Below are positions 23,208-34,434 of a DNA stretch of 64,000 nt, one piece after another. The number at the start of each line of letters is the position of its first letter. Position 1 is the first letter of the stretch. The notes under the pieces were generated by a model that saw only the letters and a list, made by a program, of their open reading frames with translations, was not told the DNA's origin and did not search any database. Made by a program: the position numbers and the translations under genes. The stretch is from Boswellia sacra (taxonomy: Eukaryota > Streptophyta > Magnoliopsida > Sapindales > Burseraceae), in the NCBI GenBank assembly GCA_013180625.2, contig SNVD02009655.1, positions 31,001-95,000 of the forward strand. Direction: 5' to 3'.

Positions 23208-23458
23208 CTTCCCTTTGGATTCTACCACTTAATTGTATTTGACTTTACTAAGGAAAAAAAACCCAATGGGATAAAAAAAAACCAAAATAAAGAAATACAA
23301 TTATACAACAAATTATGAAGTGGTATTGAACGTGTTTTACTGCCTCATTAAAAACCTTGTCGGGAAAACCCAGTGGAACAAAACCCGATCGAAGGAAAAA
23401 AAAGTACAGTACACATGTGTCCACAATGCTTCCCCTGATCATGGTAGAAGATCTCTTG

Positions 23459-25001
23459 TCAAATTGATAGCTTGTTGGGCCGCCGCATATCGATTTTGTA
23501 CACTAGCTTCTCAAATGTTGATGTTGGTAAAGTTTTAGTGAACAAATCTGCAAGATTGTCATTTGAACGTATTTGCTTCACATCGATCTTTTGACTTTCT
23601 TGAAGTTCATGCGTGTAGAAGAACTTCGGTGAAATGTGCTTTATTCTGTCTCCTTTAATATATCCTCCTCGGACTTGAGCAATACATGCTGCATTATCTT
23701 CATATATGATTGTTGGAAGATTTATAGTAGGAGATAATTTGCACGAATTCTGGATGTGTTGAATAACAGAACGTAACCATATACACTCTCGGCTGGCCTC
23801 ATGCAATGCAAGTATTTCAGAGTGGTTAGAAGAAGTAGCAACCAAACTCTGTTTAGTAGATCGCCATGAAATTGCGGTCCCATTATAAGTGAAAACATAT
23901 CCAGTTTGTGATCGAGCTTTATGGGGATCAGATAAATAACCGGCATCAGCATATCCGACCAATCCAGGGATTTTCAGAAGGCTCATATGGGAAAAATAAT
24001 CCCAGATCAATAGTTCCTTGAAGATAACGAAAAATATGTTTGATCCCGTTCCAATACCGTCTAGTGGGTGCGGAACTAAACCTTGCTAACAAATTAACTG
24101 CAAATGCAATATCAGGTCTAGTACATTGCACTAAATACATTAATGCACCTATAGCGTTCAAATATGGCACTTCAGGATCAAGTAACTGTTCGTCATCCTC
24201 TTTAGGACGGAATAGATCCTTTTTAGGATCAAGAGATCTAACAACCATTGGGGTACTCAATGGATGAGCCTTATCCATATTAAACCGTTTCAAAAGCTTT
24301 TCTGTATATGCTGATTGGTAAATAAATATACCGTCAGAGTTATGCTCGATCTGCAGGCCGAGACAATATTTCGTTTTTCCTAAATCTTTCATTTCAAATT
24401 CTCTCATCAAATATTCAGCCGCATTTTGGATTTCTTCAGGGGTTCTAATTAAATTCATGTCATCAACATATACTGCTATAATAGCAAAACCAGATTCTGA
24501 TCTTTTTATAAACACACAAGGGCATATGGGATCATTAATGTACCCTTCTTTAATCAAGTATTCACTAAGACGATTGTACCACATTCTCCCTGATTGTTTC
24601 AATCCATATAAGGACCTTTGCAACTTAAGTGAATACATACTCCTTGGTTGTGTTTTAATTGCTTCAGGCAATTTAAATCCTTCAAGGAGTTTCATATATA
24701 TATCAGAATCTAATTTACCATACAAGTAAGCAGTTACCACATCCATAAGGCGCATGTGAAGTTTTTCCGAGACTGCCAAACTGATCAAATATCTAAAAGT
24801 GATAATATCCATTACTGGAGCATAAGTTTCATCAAAATCAATACCCGGTCTCTGAGAAAAACCTTGAGCTACTAGCCGGGCTTTATATCTGGCAATCTCA
24901 TTATTCTCATTTCGTTTTCTAGTAAATACCCATTTATATCCAACGGGTTTGACATCTTTAGGCGTTTGGACTACAGGTCCAAAAACTTCACGTTTGGCCA
25001 A
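23459..25001 (-). pseudogene. Copia-2 reverse transcriptase and RNase H, frameshifted
   Basis: RT (25001-23946) is long and open: KWVFTRKRNENNE, ARLVAQGFSQRPGIDF, LYGLKQSGRMWY and the catalytic YVDDMNLI. RNase H (24010-23459) continues in another frame: GYADAGYLSDPHKARSQTG and EDNAACIAQVRGGY. The overlap at about 23946-24010 marks one frameshift. Otherwise well preserved. Confidence 0.9.
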
Positions 25002-25031
25002 AGAAGATAATTCTGCTTGAATTGCTTCTTT

Positions 25032-26627
25032 TCATTTAGGCCAGTCATGCCTTTGTCTACATTCATCCACTGTGTGTGGTTCAAAGTCATCATTCATAAT
25101 ATTAGTGGCTACTGCAAATGAAAATACATCGTCAATGACAATTTCATCACGTTTCCACATTTCTCTAGTATAAGCATAATTAATAGAAATTTCCTCATTT
25201 TTAAATTCAGCTGTCACTTCAGGAACATGTATTTCATCAACAACTTGTGCCTCTTCAGTGGTAGGTGTCTCCTTAGGAACATTTGTCATTTCAGGAGACA
25301 AATCAAAGAATGTGGATCCTTTAGCTTAATCATCATTTATATCAGGACCATTATTAATCAATTTTCTTTTTCGAGGGATAACATCTTTTGATCCAAGGGG
25401 TCTGCCACGCTTCTGGCGTGCAATAGTTTGATTATTTATTGTTGCTTTAGGGGTTTGCTCAACAGGAATCTCAATTCGAGCCGGTGTATTTGCAGCATGT
25501 ATATGTGACTTTGTTATCTTGGCTGCATCAGTAAATGCATCTGGCATCTGATTAGTGATAGTATGAAGATATATCATCCTTTGCACTTCATTTTCACATT
25601 GAGATGTGCGAGGATCAAGATGAGACAATGTTTTTACATTCCAAGAAAGTTCTGGATTTCTTTCAGGAGGCACATGCCCAACTTCGAGAGGCATTTTCTT
25701 TTTTCCTAAAGGTGGGAAAACTGTCTCATCAAAATGACAATCTGCAAATCGTGCAGTAAAAATATCACCCGTCATGGGTTCCAAATATCTGATAATAGAT
25801 GGAGAATTGTAACCTACATATATCCCCAACCGGCGTTGAGGCCCCATTTTTGTCCGCTTCGGGGGAGCAATGGGGACTTGTACGGCACAACCGAAAATTC
25901 TTAGATGGGATATATTGGGTTGTTGGCCAAGTACAAGTTGTATTGGTGAATATTCATGATAAGCAGTGGGCCTTAATTTGATCAATGATGCAGCATGTAA
26001 AATAGCATGGCCCCAGACAGAGGTTGGCAACTGTGTTCTCAGTAATAAAGTTCGTGCAATTATCTGCAGTCGCTTTATAAGTGATTCTGCCAAACCATTT
26101 TGGGTATGAACATATGGGACAGGATGCTCAATATCAATTCCAACGGACATACAATAATCATCAAAAACTTTTGATGTAAATTCACCAGCATTATCCAAAC
26201 GTATGGACCTAATAGGATAATCTGGAAAATGTGTCCGTAATTTTATAATTTGAGTAAGTAGCTTTGCAAATGCAATATTTCTAGTTTATAACAAACATAC
26301 ATGAGACCACCATGCAGAAGCATCAATTAGAACCATAAAATAGCGAAAAGGTCCACTCGGTGGATGAATAGGTTCACATATATCCCCCTGGATTCTTTGT
26401 AAAAATGATGGGGATTCTTGACCAATCTTAGAGAGAGATGGTCTAACAATCAATTTTCCTTGCGAACAAGCGGTACAAGTAGTTTCATTGGACAGAAGAA
26501 ATTTCTGACTCTTTAGTGGGTGTCCATTTGTATTCTCAACAATTCTACGCATCATTGATGATCCTGGGTGACCAAGACGGTCATGCCATAACATAAAAGT
26601 CTTAGGATCATTAAACTTCTGTTTCAT
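25032..26627 (-). pseudogene. Copia-2 integrase and linker, broken
   Basis: The GAG-pre-integrase motif LWHDRLGHPGSSMMRRI (26627-26286 frame) is followed by the integrase core (26198-25326; DNAGEFTSKVFDDYC and HTQNGLAESLIKRLQ). A linker segment (25301-25032) follows a stop at about 25326. At least two frame or stop breaks separate the parts. Confidence 0.88.
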
Positions 26628-26707
26628 AACTGCGTATTTTGAATAGACCTTATATATGTATAATATAACCCAGAAGAGAAAGCTTCAAGCTTCTCTAATA
26701 TTAATTT

Positions 26708-27058
26708 CTATCCTGAGACATTTGAGGTAATACAAAGGAATTCAATATTATTTTCACAACATGTCTCAATATGATATCCATTATGTCTTATATCTTTGAA
26801 ACTGAGCAAATTTCTTCTGGATTTGCTTGAATATAAGGCATTATTAATATTCAACTTAGTACCATTTGTCAGCATTATTGTGGCTCTTCCAGAGCCCTCA
26901 ATCATGTTTACGGACCCTGATATAGTGTTAACCTTTACTTCCAGAAAGGTTAAGTTTAGGAAATATTTTTTATCTTTAAGAATTGTATGTGTGGTTGCAC
27001 TATCAACTAGGCATAGATTTCCATCATTTTTAGGCAAAGATAAAGTCTTGATGTCCAT
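26708..27058 (-). pseudogene. Copia-2 protease
   Basis: Contains LVDSATTHTILKD, the D-S-A form of the retroviral-type aspartic protease active site, followed by the hydrophobic flap region. It is separate from gag by a gap of about 160 bp and from integrase by a stop at 26708. Confidence 0.8.
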
Positions 27059-27215
27059 TCCCTTTCATTACAAAAGTTTACATTAGATATGATTTTATGC
27101 TAAACAAAAGCATATCAAAACTATTTATAAAGAAAGTACATAAAAGATAGATCAAAAAAAAATTAAAATAGGACATCATTACAAAATATAACAAAAGCGA
27201 GAAAGTAATAGTTAT

Positions 27216-28223
27216 TCAGTTGGCTGGGGCATTTTCAGTAATCATTATCTGGCCAATAGCTTCATCTGAACTAGGAAAGAAATCCGAGATATGAAAATCA
27301 GTGTCACCCACTAGGTCATCTATATAATTTGTCTCAACATTCTTTCCCTTATTCTTTATGGAAGCCTGATACAGATCCACTAAATGCTTTGGTGTACGGC
27401 AAGTACGTGACCAATGGCCGTTTGCGCCACATCTATAGCAAGTACTTTCATTGCTTCTTTGTGGTTTGAGTTGATGACCTTTTTCTTTGTCATATGTCGA
27501 GTCATTTCTGTTCCACTTCTGGTGGTTTGGTTTAAATTTCTTGAAATTTCCACCTCTAAGTTGGAACATTTTTCTGCCAAAACCACGACCACTCTTGCCA
27601 CCTCGTTTATTAAATGACATAGCATTCACTTCAGGGAATGCTGTAGATCCAGTGGGACGTAATTGATGATTTTTCAATAGGATTTCATTGTTTTGCTCAG
27701 CAACCAAAAGGCATGATATCAACTCAGTGTATTTCTTAAATTTGCGCTCTCGATATTGTTGCATCAGGATCATGTTGGAGGGATGAAATGTAGATAGTGT
27801 TTTCTCTAACATCTCCTCTTCGGTAACAGTTTGCCCACAGTACCTCAATTGAAATACAATTCTGAACATGGCTGAGTTATATTCGCTTATTGTTTTGAAA
27901 TACTGAAGTCTCAAATTCTGCCATTGAAATCGGGCCCTTGACAATATTATTATTCTTTGCTGATCAAACCTTTCTTTCAAATTGTTCCAAAGAGCTAATG
28001 GATCAGTTATTATTGTATATTCGGATTTCAGGCCTTTACTTAAATGATGACGCAATAATATCATGGCCTTAGACTGATCCTGTAGGGATGATGTATTTTC
28101 ATTTGTTATGGTGTGTCCAATGCCCATGGAATTCAAGCGAAGTACAACATCATCAGCCCAATATGAATAATTGTCTCCATTATGCAACAATGGCTCAAAC
28201 ATCAATTTTTCGAAATTTGCCAT
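27216..28223 (-). CDS. Copia-2 gag, open frame of 335 residues
   Basis: Starts MANFEKLMFEPLLHNGDNY. UBN2-type gag domain over about residues 15-190, basic glycine-rich stretch near 205-240, then a CCHC zinc knuckle CYRCGANGHWSRTC at about 262-275 for RNA packaging. The frame is uninterrupted from ATG to stop, unlike pol. Translation as virus-like-particle protein is possible but unproven. Confidence 0.85.
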   Translation of the reverse strand: MANFEKLMFEPLLHNGDNYSYWADDVVLRLNSMGIGHTITNENTSSLQDQSKAMILLRHHLSKGLKSEYTIITDPLALWNNLKERFDQQRIIILSRARFQWQNLRLQYFKTISEYNSAMFRIVFQLRYCGQTVTEEEMLEKTLSTFHPSNMILMQQYRERKFKKYTELISCLLVAEQNNEILLKNHQLRPTGSTAFPEVNAMSFNKRGGKSGRGFGRKMFQLRGGNFKKFKPNHQKWNRNDSTYDKEKGHQLKPQRSNESTCYRCGANGHWSRTCRTPKHLVDLYQASIKNKGKNVETNYIDDLVGDTDFHISDFFPSSDEAIGQIMITENAPAN

Positions 28224-28683
28224 TATCTAATCAAAATGAACAAATTTAATCATTAGGAATTAGAACTTCAGGTTCTGAGTTGGATTAATATTGACAGTTT
28301 AAATAATAACGCAAGTAATGTAAATTAATTGCCAAAAAAAAAACTTAAAGTCACGACCAAATGAATTTAGGCCAGAAAACTTTAAGTCGTGGCTATAAAC
28401 AAATAAATTTGAAACATAAATGATAACACAAGCAATACAACAAGAATATGAACATGATAAAGTAAGATGGATAATAAGATGATTTTAACATTATAAAACT
28501 AACCTTATTTTCTGATGTGGAAGATCCAATATAATAGCAACCACAGAGCATACTTATAAGGTAGTTAGCATATATTTAATATTAACAAGAACAAATTAAG
28601 AATAAAAATTGATCGAATAATAATTGAAAGAATATGGTAAGATAAACAACATACCTTTGAAAAAATAATTCGTGCTGATAACG

Positions 28684-29108
28684 TTTTATAATTTAAGTGA
28701 ATAAAAGTATGGATTAGTATAAGTGGTGTAATGAAGTTTACTTATATGTAATATAAGTAACAAAAGGAAGTGAAGGAAATGTGAATTACTCCTAGAATGC
28801 AAACCAAAATAAAGAAACAAGTGAAAGAATGGGAAAATGAGAGAGTTTTCCTTATTCTCTTATTTGCATTTTCATACATACATTACAAGTGTTGTATGCC
28901 TATTTATATAGAAGTATGAATGGTCATTAATGTAATTGTACCTAATAATAAATCAATTAAAAATAAAAATATATCTCACATGGACACACTAAAATTAGTG
29001 GTGACTCCACTAATCATGTAATTAAGTGGTAGTAATCCACTTATATTTTTGTAGTGGTGGCTCCACTAATTATATAAGTGGTAGTAATCCACTTATTTGT
29101 TTATAACA
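28684..29108 (-). repeat. 5' LTR of the second Copia element
   Basis: 425 bp, about 2 percent different by eye from 22787-23207, including a 4-bp indel near 29021. Confidence 0.88.
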
Positions 29109-29380
29109 ATCTTGAATAAAATTTTATGATAAGAGACCTTAAGGCAGGAATCATGAACGATGCGAACTAGTGGTTTGATGCCACTGAATATAATAAAAGA
29201 AATGAAGTTCAAATCAACCATGTGAAAGATAGAGGACAGTTGATAAAAAAAAAAAAAAAAACAAAGATTTATTTGTATTACGAGATTTACAAAACTTGGC
29301 TCTATTATATATGTACCCTTAAATGTTTTGTCGACTCCCAATTCATCGTTGAACTCAAAAGCTTTATGCCACAACACAAA

Positions 29381-31474
29381 ATGGAGATTATAGAAGCAAA
29401 AAGCGGCGTTTCCAAGCTAACAAAAAGCAGCTAAATGCACTTGCCATCACCATTTCAGAGGCCCGTAGAACTGTAGAAGATAATGTCCACAAAGACGACC
29501 CAAGACCCGCCATTTCTTTAGGCCATGGCCACCCCTCTGCCCTTCCCTACTTTCAAGCCGCTTCTGTAGCCGAAGATGCCATTGTTGATGCTGTCCGGTT
29601 GCCCAAGTATAACTGCTATTCACCCACTGCTGGTATTTTGCCTGCTAGAAGGTAAATAATGCATTTACTACATATTAGCGCATCCTTATTCAGTTGTTTG
29701 TTGGTTCGGCACTGTATAATTTTTTTCGTCGTTTTTTTTTTTTTTTTGGTTAACGTATCATGATTGATGTCAAACTAAGCAATATTAAACTATGCAGGGC
29801 CATCGCAGATTATCTGAGTCGTGACCTCCCGTACAAGTTATCACCAGATGATGTTTATCTTACGGCAGGATGCAGGCAAGCAGTCGAAGTTTTATTCACA
29901 GCCCTTGCTCCTTGTTGTGCAAACATTTTGATTCCAAGACCAAGCTACCCCTACTATGAAACTTGTGCAGGACATGTCCATCTTGAATTTTGCTATTATG
30001 ATCTTCTTCCAGAAAAGAATTGGGAGGTTGATCTGGATGCAGTGGAAGCTCTTTCAGACGAGAACACCTTTGCCGTGGTCATTATTAACCCTGGCAATCC
30101 TTGTGGTAATGTAATTCCAACATTTGCAGAAGGTAGGCTAAACTACTTAATTTAACCATGTTTAAGTACATGGAAATTTTCTTTTTTCTTAATATGACAC
30201 CATCAGAGCGTACCATCATCATATATCTGTGAAGGGGAGCTTAGCCTACAACAATTGGACTAGTTATACTTGATAAACATAAATATTTTGTTCTCGGGTT
30301 TTGCTACGATGATAAACAGTCATGGTTGTTGATTTGATGAATATTAGATTGCACAGACGGCAAGAAAGCTGGGGACAATGGTAATTTCTGACGAAAGTTA
30401 TGACCACCTCAAATTTGGGAGTGCACCTTTTGTGCGGATGGGAGTGCTTGGATCTACTGTGCCTGTCATAACACTTTGATCTATATCAAAGAGATTTATG
30501 GTTCCTGGTTGGCGGCCGGGCTGACAGGTGACATGTGATCCGAATCGTATCCTTAACAAATATGGGGTCTGTACATTCAAACTTGTATAACAATAATGTA
30601 AACCCACAATGACAATCCTTGGATCCTGATGTTTTTGTTTAATTTTGAACTTTGTTAGATTGTTGATTGCATTAAGCGTTATAAAAATATCGGCTGGGAT
30701 AATGCAACCAGGTTTGTGAGGAATGTAATCATGTTGTTACTGAGAAATATTTTCATATTTCAAGTGTGTCAGTAGGATTTTCACATGAATTCAACTTAAA
30801 CTTCACTAAAATTAATCCTAAATAATGTTTGGCCTATTCACCTCAAAGGGAAGGTTGAGCATTATGGTTTTCAAAATCTAATTTTCTTGTTTTTCCTCTT
30901 AAAGACACAATTATGTTCTAAATGCACCGGGGAGCAGTTCCTCAACTCATTGCGAAAACAAAGGAGGACTTCTTTTCAAAAATCGTTGGCGAACTAAAAG
31001 AGGATGTGGACATACTCATGTGATAAATTAAGGAGATCACTTGCATAACTTGCCCAAACAACCTAGAAGGGTCAGTCTTTGTTATGGTATGGGCATCATA
31101 TGTATAATTTATGTATGCTTTAGAAGATGAATGTCTACTAATTTAGCTATGACATGAACTTTTATTGTAGGTGAAGCTGATTCCATCATTGTTAGAAGAC
31201 ATAAATGATAACATGGAATTCTGTCTCAAGCTCGCGAAAGAAGAATCAGTCGTTGTTGTACCAGGTAAGATACATAAAATTTCTCTTAAGTTTCAGAGAT
31301 TAGGTAGATTGAGGGCTAAAAAGAAAGTTGACGCCAAAAATTAAATTTCTTGCAGGGATGTTTGTGGGAATGAAAAATTGGCTCCGCATAACATTTGCCA
31401 ATGAGCCTTCAACTCTTGATGATGCACTTGGAAGGATAAAAGCCTTTTGTCACAGGCATGCCAGGAAGCAATAA
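29381..31474 (+). pseudogene. TAT-3: aminotransferase pseudogene with all seven exons
   Basis: Exon positions: 29381-29651, 29798-30132, 30348-30566, about 30659-30710, about 30931-31086, 31171-31264, 31356-31474. Exon 1 shifts frame within 20 codons and meets TAA. Exon 2 is 5 nt short near its end. Exon 3 has two TGA codons (in ...TLGS and the RLGWL region). Exon 4 has lost its last bases, the exon 5 acceptor AG is lost (CACCGG), and exon 5 has a stop. The polyadenylation signal survives (31585-31590). It is closest to TAT-1. Confidence 0.93.
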
Positions 31475-32536
31475 ATCTATATCTATATGAAGTCATGAGT
31501 GCTGAGTAAGGTGATCAAAAGTAGAATGTTGATCTCATGCTCCAGGGTTCCTCTGATCCTGTTATCATTGCTAGCCACTTATGAAATAAAACCCCATTTA
31601 ATAGTCAAAATAAATGGTCCTATCTATTCTTGATAGTCCTGAAAGAAGAAAAAGAAAAAAAAATTAAAATGAAGACGTAATTGGTAATTTTCCTTGAAGA
31701 CAAAGTTTTACTCTTCTGATACATTTTGACTTTTTTCTAATCGTGAATAAAACTTGTTAATATTATTATATATTTTTAGAGACTTATCTGATATAAAAAC
31801 CATTGTTATGCATAATTATAAATTGCTGTGAAGTTAATTTATGATTATCACAATATATATTCAAATTAAACAATCATTTATATATGCAATTATCGTTGTA
31901 GGTATAGTATAAGGATTCATCATACATAACAAAGGGATAGATTTTGGTCATACATAAATTATAAAATAACTTATTATAAAATTTTTAAAATTGAGCAAGT
32001 CTCCAAGTGAATGGTAGAGAATCTAATTAACATCTAATCTAACAGCGATTAGAGAAGAAAAACCACAAATGGAGAAACTGTTAGCTTCTGGGATAATATT
32101 AGCTTGCCAAATCAATTGTATGAAACAAAGAAAACTGCAAAAAATTTTGGGATGCAAAGTCATACTCTAACAATAATACTAGAGAACTGTATTAATATTA
32201 GAGTATAATACAATAAATGATGTAATAGTTTTAAATGAATACTAGGTTAATTGCAATACATGATTTCAGATAATATTTTGGGTTGTGTGACACTACTTGA
32301 CTTGGATACTGTTTTGATGCACTAAATATAATAAAAGAAACTAAGTTTAAATCCATCATGTGACGGAAAGAGAACAGTAAAAAATGCAAATGAAAATAAA
32401 AATAAAAAAACTGTCTTTGTTTGTTTACACTCCGGCACTCGCAAAAACTTGGCACTATCATGTTGTGCAACCTTAAATGTTTGTTGACTACCAATTTATC
32501 ATTGAACTCAAAACTCTCCCCATCAAAGCATAAAAC
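31475..32536. other. Intergenic between TAT-3 and TAT-4
   Basis: AT-rich spacer. The last 200 bp (from about 32330) repeat the family's upstream region in degraded form. No other gene seen. Confidence 0.5.
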
Positions 32537-32882
32537 ATGGAAGGTGTAGCAGTAATGAAATAGGGTTTCCAAGCTAAGCAAGAGCAGCCGACTGCATCTA
32601 CCATCAGCATCCGACAAACCCTTATGACCCTGAAAGCCGATAATATCAACAAAGACGACCCAAGACCCGCCATTCCTTTAGGCTACGGCGGCCTCTGTCT
32701 TTCCCTGCTCTCAAACCACTTCTATATCTGAAGATGCAATTGTTGACGCCGTCAGGTCGGCCAAGCATAATTGTTATTCACCCAATGTTGGTATTCCGAT
32801 TGGTAGAAGGTAAATATAGCATTTACTTAAACATGCTTGCTTAAGTATACTTTGGTTAATGTAATATGTTCTGATGTCAAAC

Positions 32883-32927
<45 letters not shown>

Positions 32928-33520
32928 GTATATATATATATATTAAACCGTCACAGGGCCGTTGCTGATTATCTGAACCCTGATCTCCCGTACAAGTTAT
33001 CAGCAAATGATCGATGTTTATCTTACGCTCGGATGCAAGGAAGCAATCAGAGGATGAATGGATACTAGTTTAGTTATGAACTTCCATTGTAGGTGAAGCT
33101 GATTCCATCAAGACATTAGTGATGGCACGGAATTCTGTCTCAAGCTCGCCAAAGAAGAATCAGTTATTGTTTTACCTAGTAAGAGACAAAAAATCTCTCC
33201 ATTTAGGGGTTAGGCAAATTCAATTCTTAAGCATACCGGTTATGGAAGTCCTAAAATGAAAAATTAAAAATTCGAGTGGTGGTGGACTTTTCTCTATAAT
33301 TTGATAAAAGTAATTGTGGGTAGATCAATTTGGAACTTTGAGGGCTTGAAAATTAGATATCTTGTTGACAAACCGTTTGATACTGATAAAAAAAGTTCTT
33401 GCAGGGATAGTTGAGGGAATGAAAGATTGGCTCTGCATAACATTTGTCAATAAGCCTGCAGCTGTTGAAGACGGCATTGGAAGGAGAAGGGCCTTTTCTC
33501 GGAGGCATGCCTGCAAGTAA
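32537..33520 (+). pseudogene. TAT-4: aminotransferase pseudogene with an internal deletion
   Basis: Exon 1 (32537-32809) has TAG at its Trp codon (AAATAGGGT) and small indels. Exon 2 starts at 32957 and breaks off near 33050, where sequence jumps straight into intron 5 and exon 6 (33093-33178). Exon 7 is 33405-33520. The deletion removes most of exon 2 and all of exons 3-5, including the PLP lysine. The exon 7 Arg codon in the WLRITF motif has become Cys (TGC). Confidence 0.93.
32886..32943. repeat. (AT)n microsatellite in TAT-4 intron 1
   Basis: About 58 bp of TA/GT-interrupted dinucleotide repeat. Confidence 0.95.
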
Positions 33521-34434
33521 TAAATCTATATGAAGTTTATGAGGGCTGGGCATGGTGATCAAAAAAACATGATGATCACATTGAAGGCTGATGGCGATGA
33601 CAACTTCGCGTTCAATTACAGGAGCTATACCTTGTTCCATCTATTTGCTTGACGTTGTTCAGTTAACCATTTTATAGAATGAACTCCATCGAGCCTCCTT
33701 CCTGTTTTTATTTTCCCTAAATTCCCTATCAACGAACATGTGCTTAAATCACTTCAAACACTAGTGACCCGTACCAGTAACATACAAAAACCCTTTCTAT
33801 AACTAAGTAACATATGATTGACAGAGAAGAAGGGAAGTTTGTGAATACTTTTGAGATATTGGGGTGTAATTTTCGCTAAACAATAGGGTATAAATGTTTC
33901 TAAGCCTAGATTTTATTGTCAAGTGAGTGACATAGCATATTTGTGGTGCCAAAAGGCTCACTCTTGAGGGTGGTCTTTATTTAATTAGCTTTATTCATTT
34001 GCTACCATAAATTATGAACTCACCATCATTTTAGTGAGTACTTCCTAAATCTCTACCCATGTCTTCTTTTTTTTTTTTTTTTTAAACTTCTCTTTTCTTC
34101 TCTGGTAGAAGTAATCCAGAATTAAAAAGAGCTGAATATCCTAACTCTCAGCCGTTGCAGGAATTATGGAAACCCAAACAGGGAATGGTTAAAATAACTA
34201 AAACAAACACTAGATTGGTAGATCCTCTAACAATTCATTCTAACACTTCAAAACTGATGTAAACAGTTAATATGTACGTTAGTTTCCAAAAATTCTAAAA
34301 ATTCCACAAATTGACTAGACTCAACGGACCAAATCTACAACAGAGGAAAAATCACTGCATCTCCTAACTTGGCCATCACTGTAGTCACAAAGATAGAGGC
34401 AGGTTCAACATTGTAGTCTAAAAGCCAAGCACAA
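33521..34434. other. Intergenic; 3' region of the minus-strand small gene
   Basis: No further exons seen. Minus-strand AATAAA-type signals occur near 33977-33995 and could serve the small gene. An oligo(dT) run on the plus strand at about 34066-34083 is noted. Confidence 0.4.

Larger units (their letters stand above)
22787..29108 (-). mobile_element. Second Copia retrotransposon, inverted, upstream of TAT-3
   Basis: Near-identical direct repeats at 22787-23207 and 28684-29108 flank a minus-strand Copia body: gag, protease, integrase, RT, RNase H. The purine tract on the minus strand (CCAAAGGGAAG) abuts the 3' LTR at 23207. LTRs start TGTTATAAAC but do not end in CA at the common boundary. 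Candidate duplication ATCAT/ATCTT (22782-22786, 29109-29113) has one mismatch. LTRs differ by about nine substitutions and one 4-bp indel by eye. The minus-strand sequence after the 5' LTR (GTTATCAGCACG) is not the usual tRNA-Met site. Confidence 0.9.
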
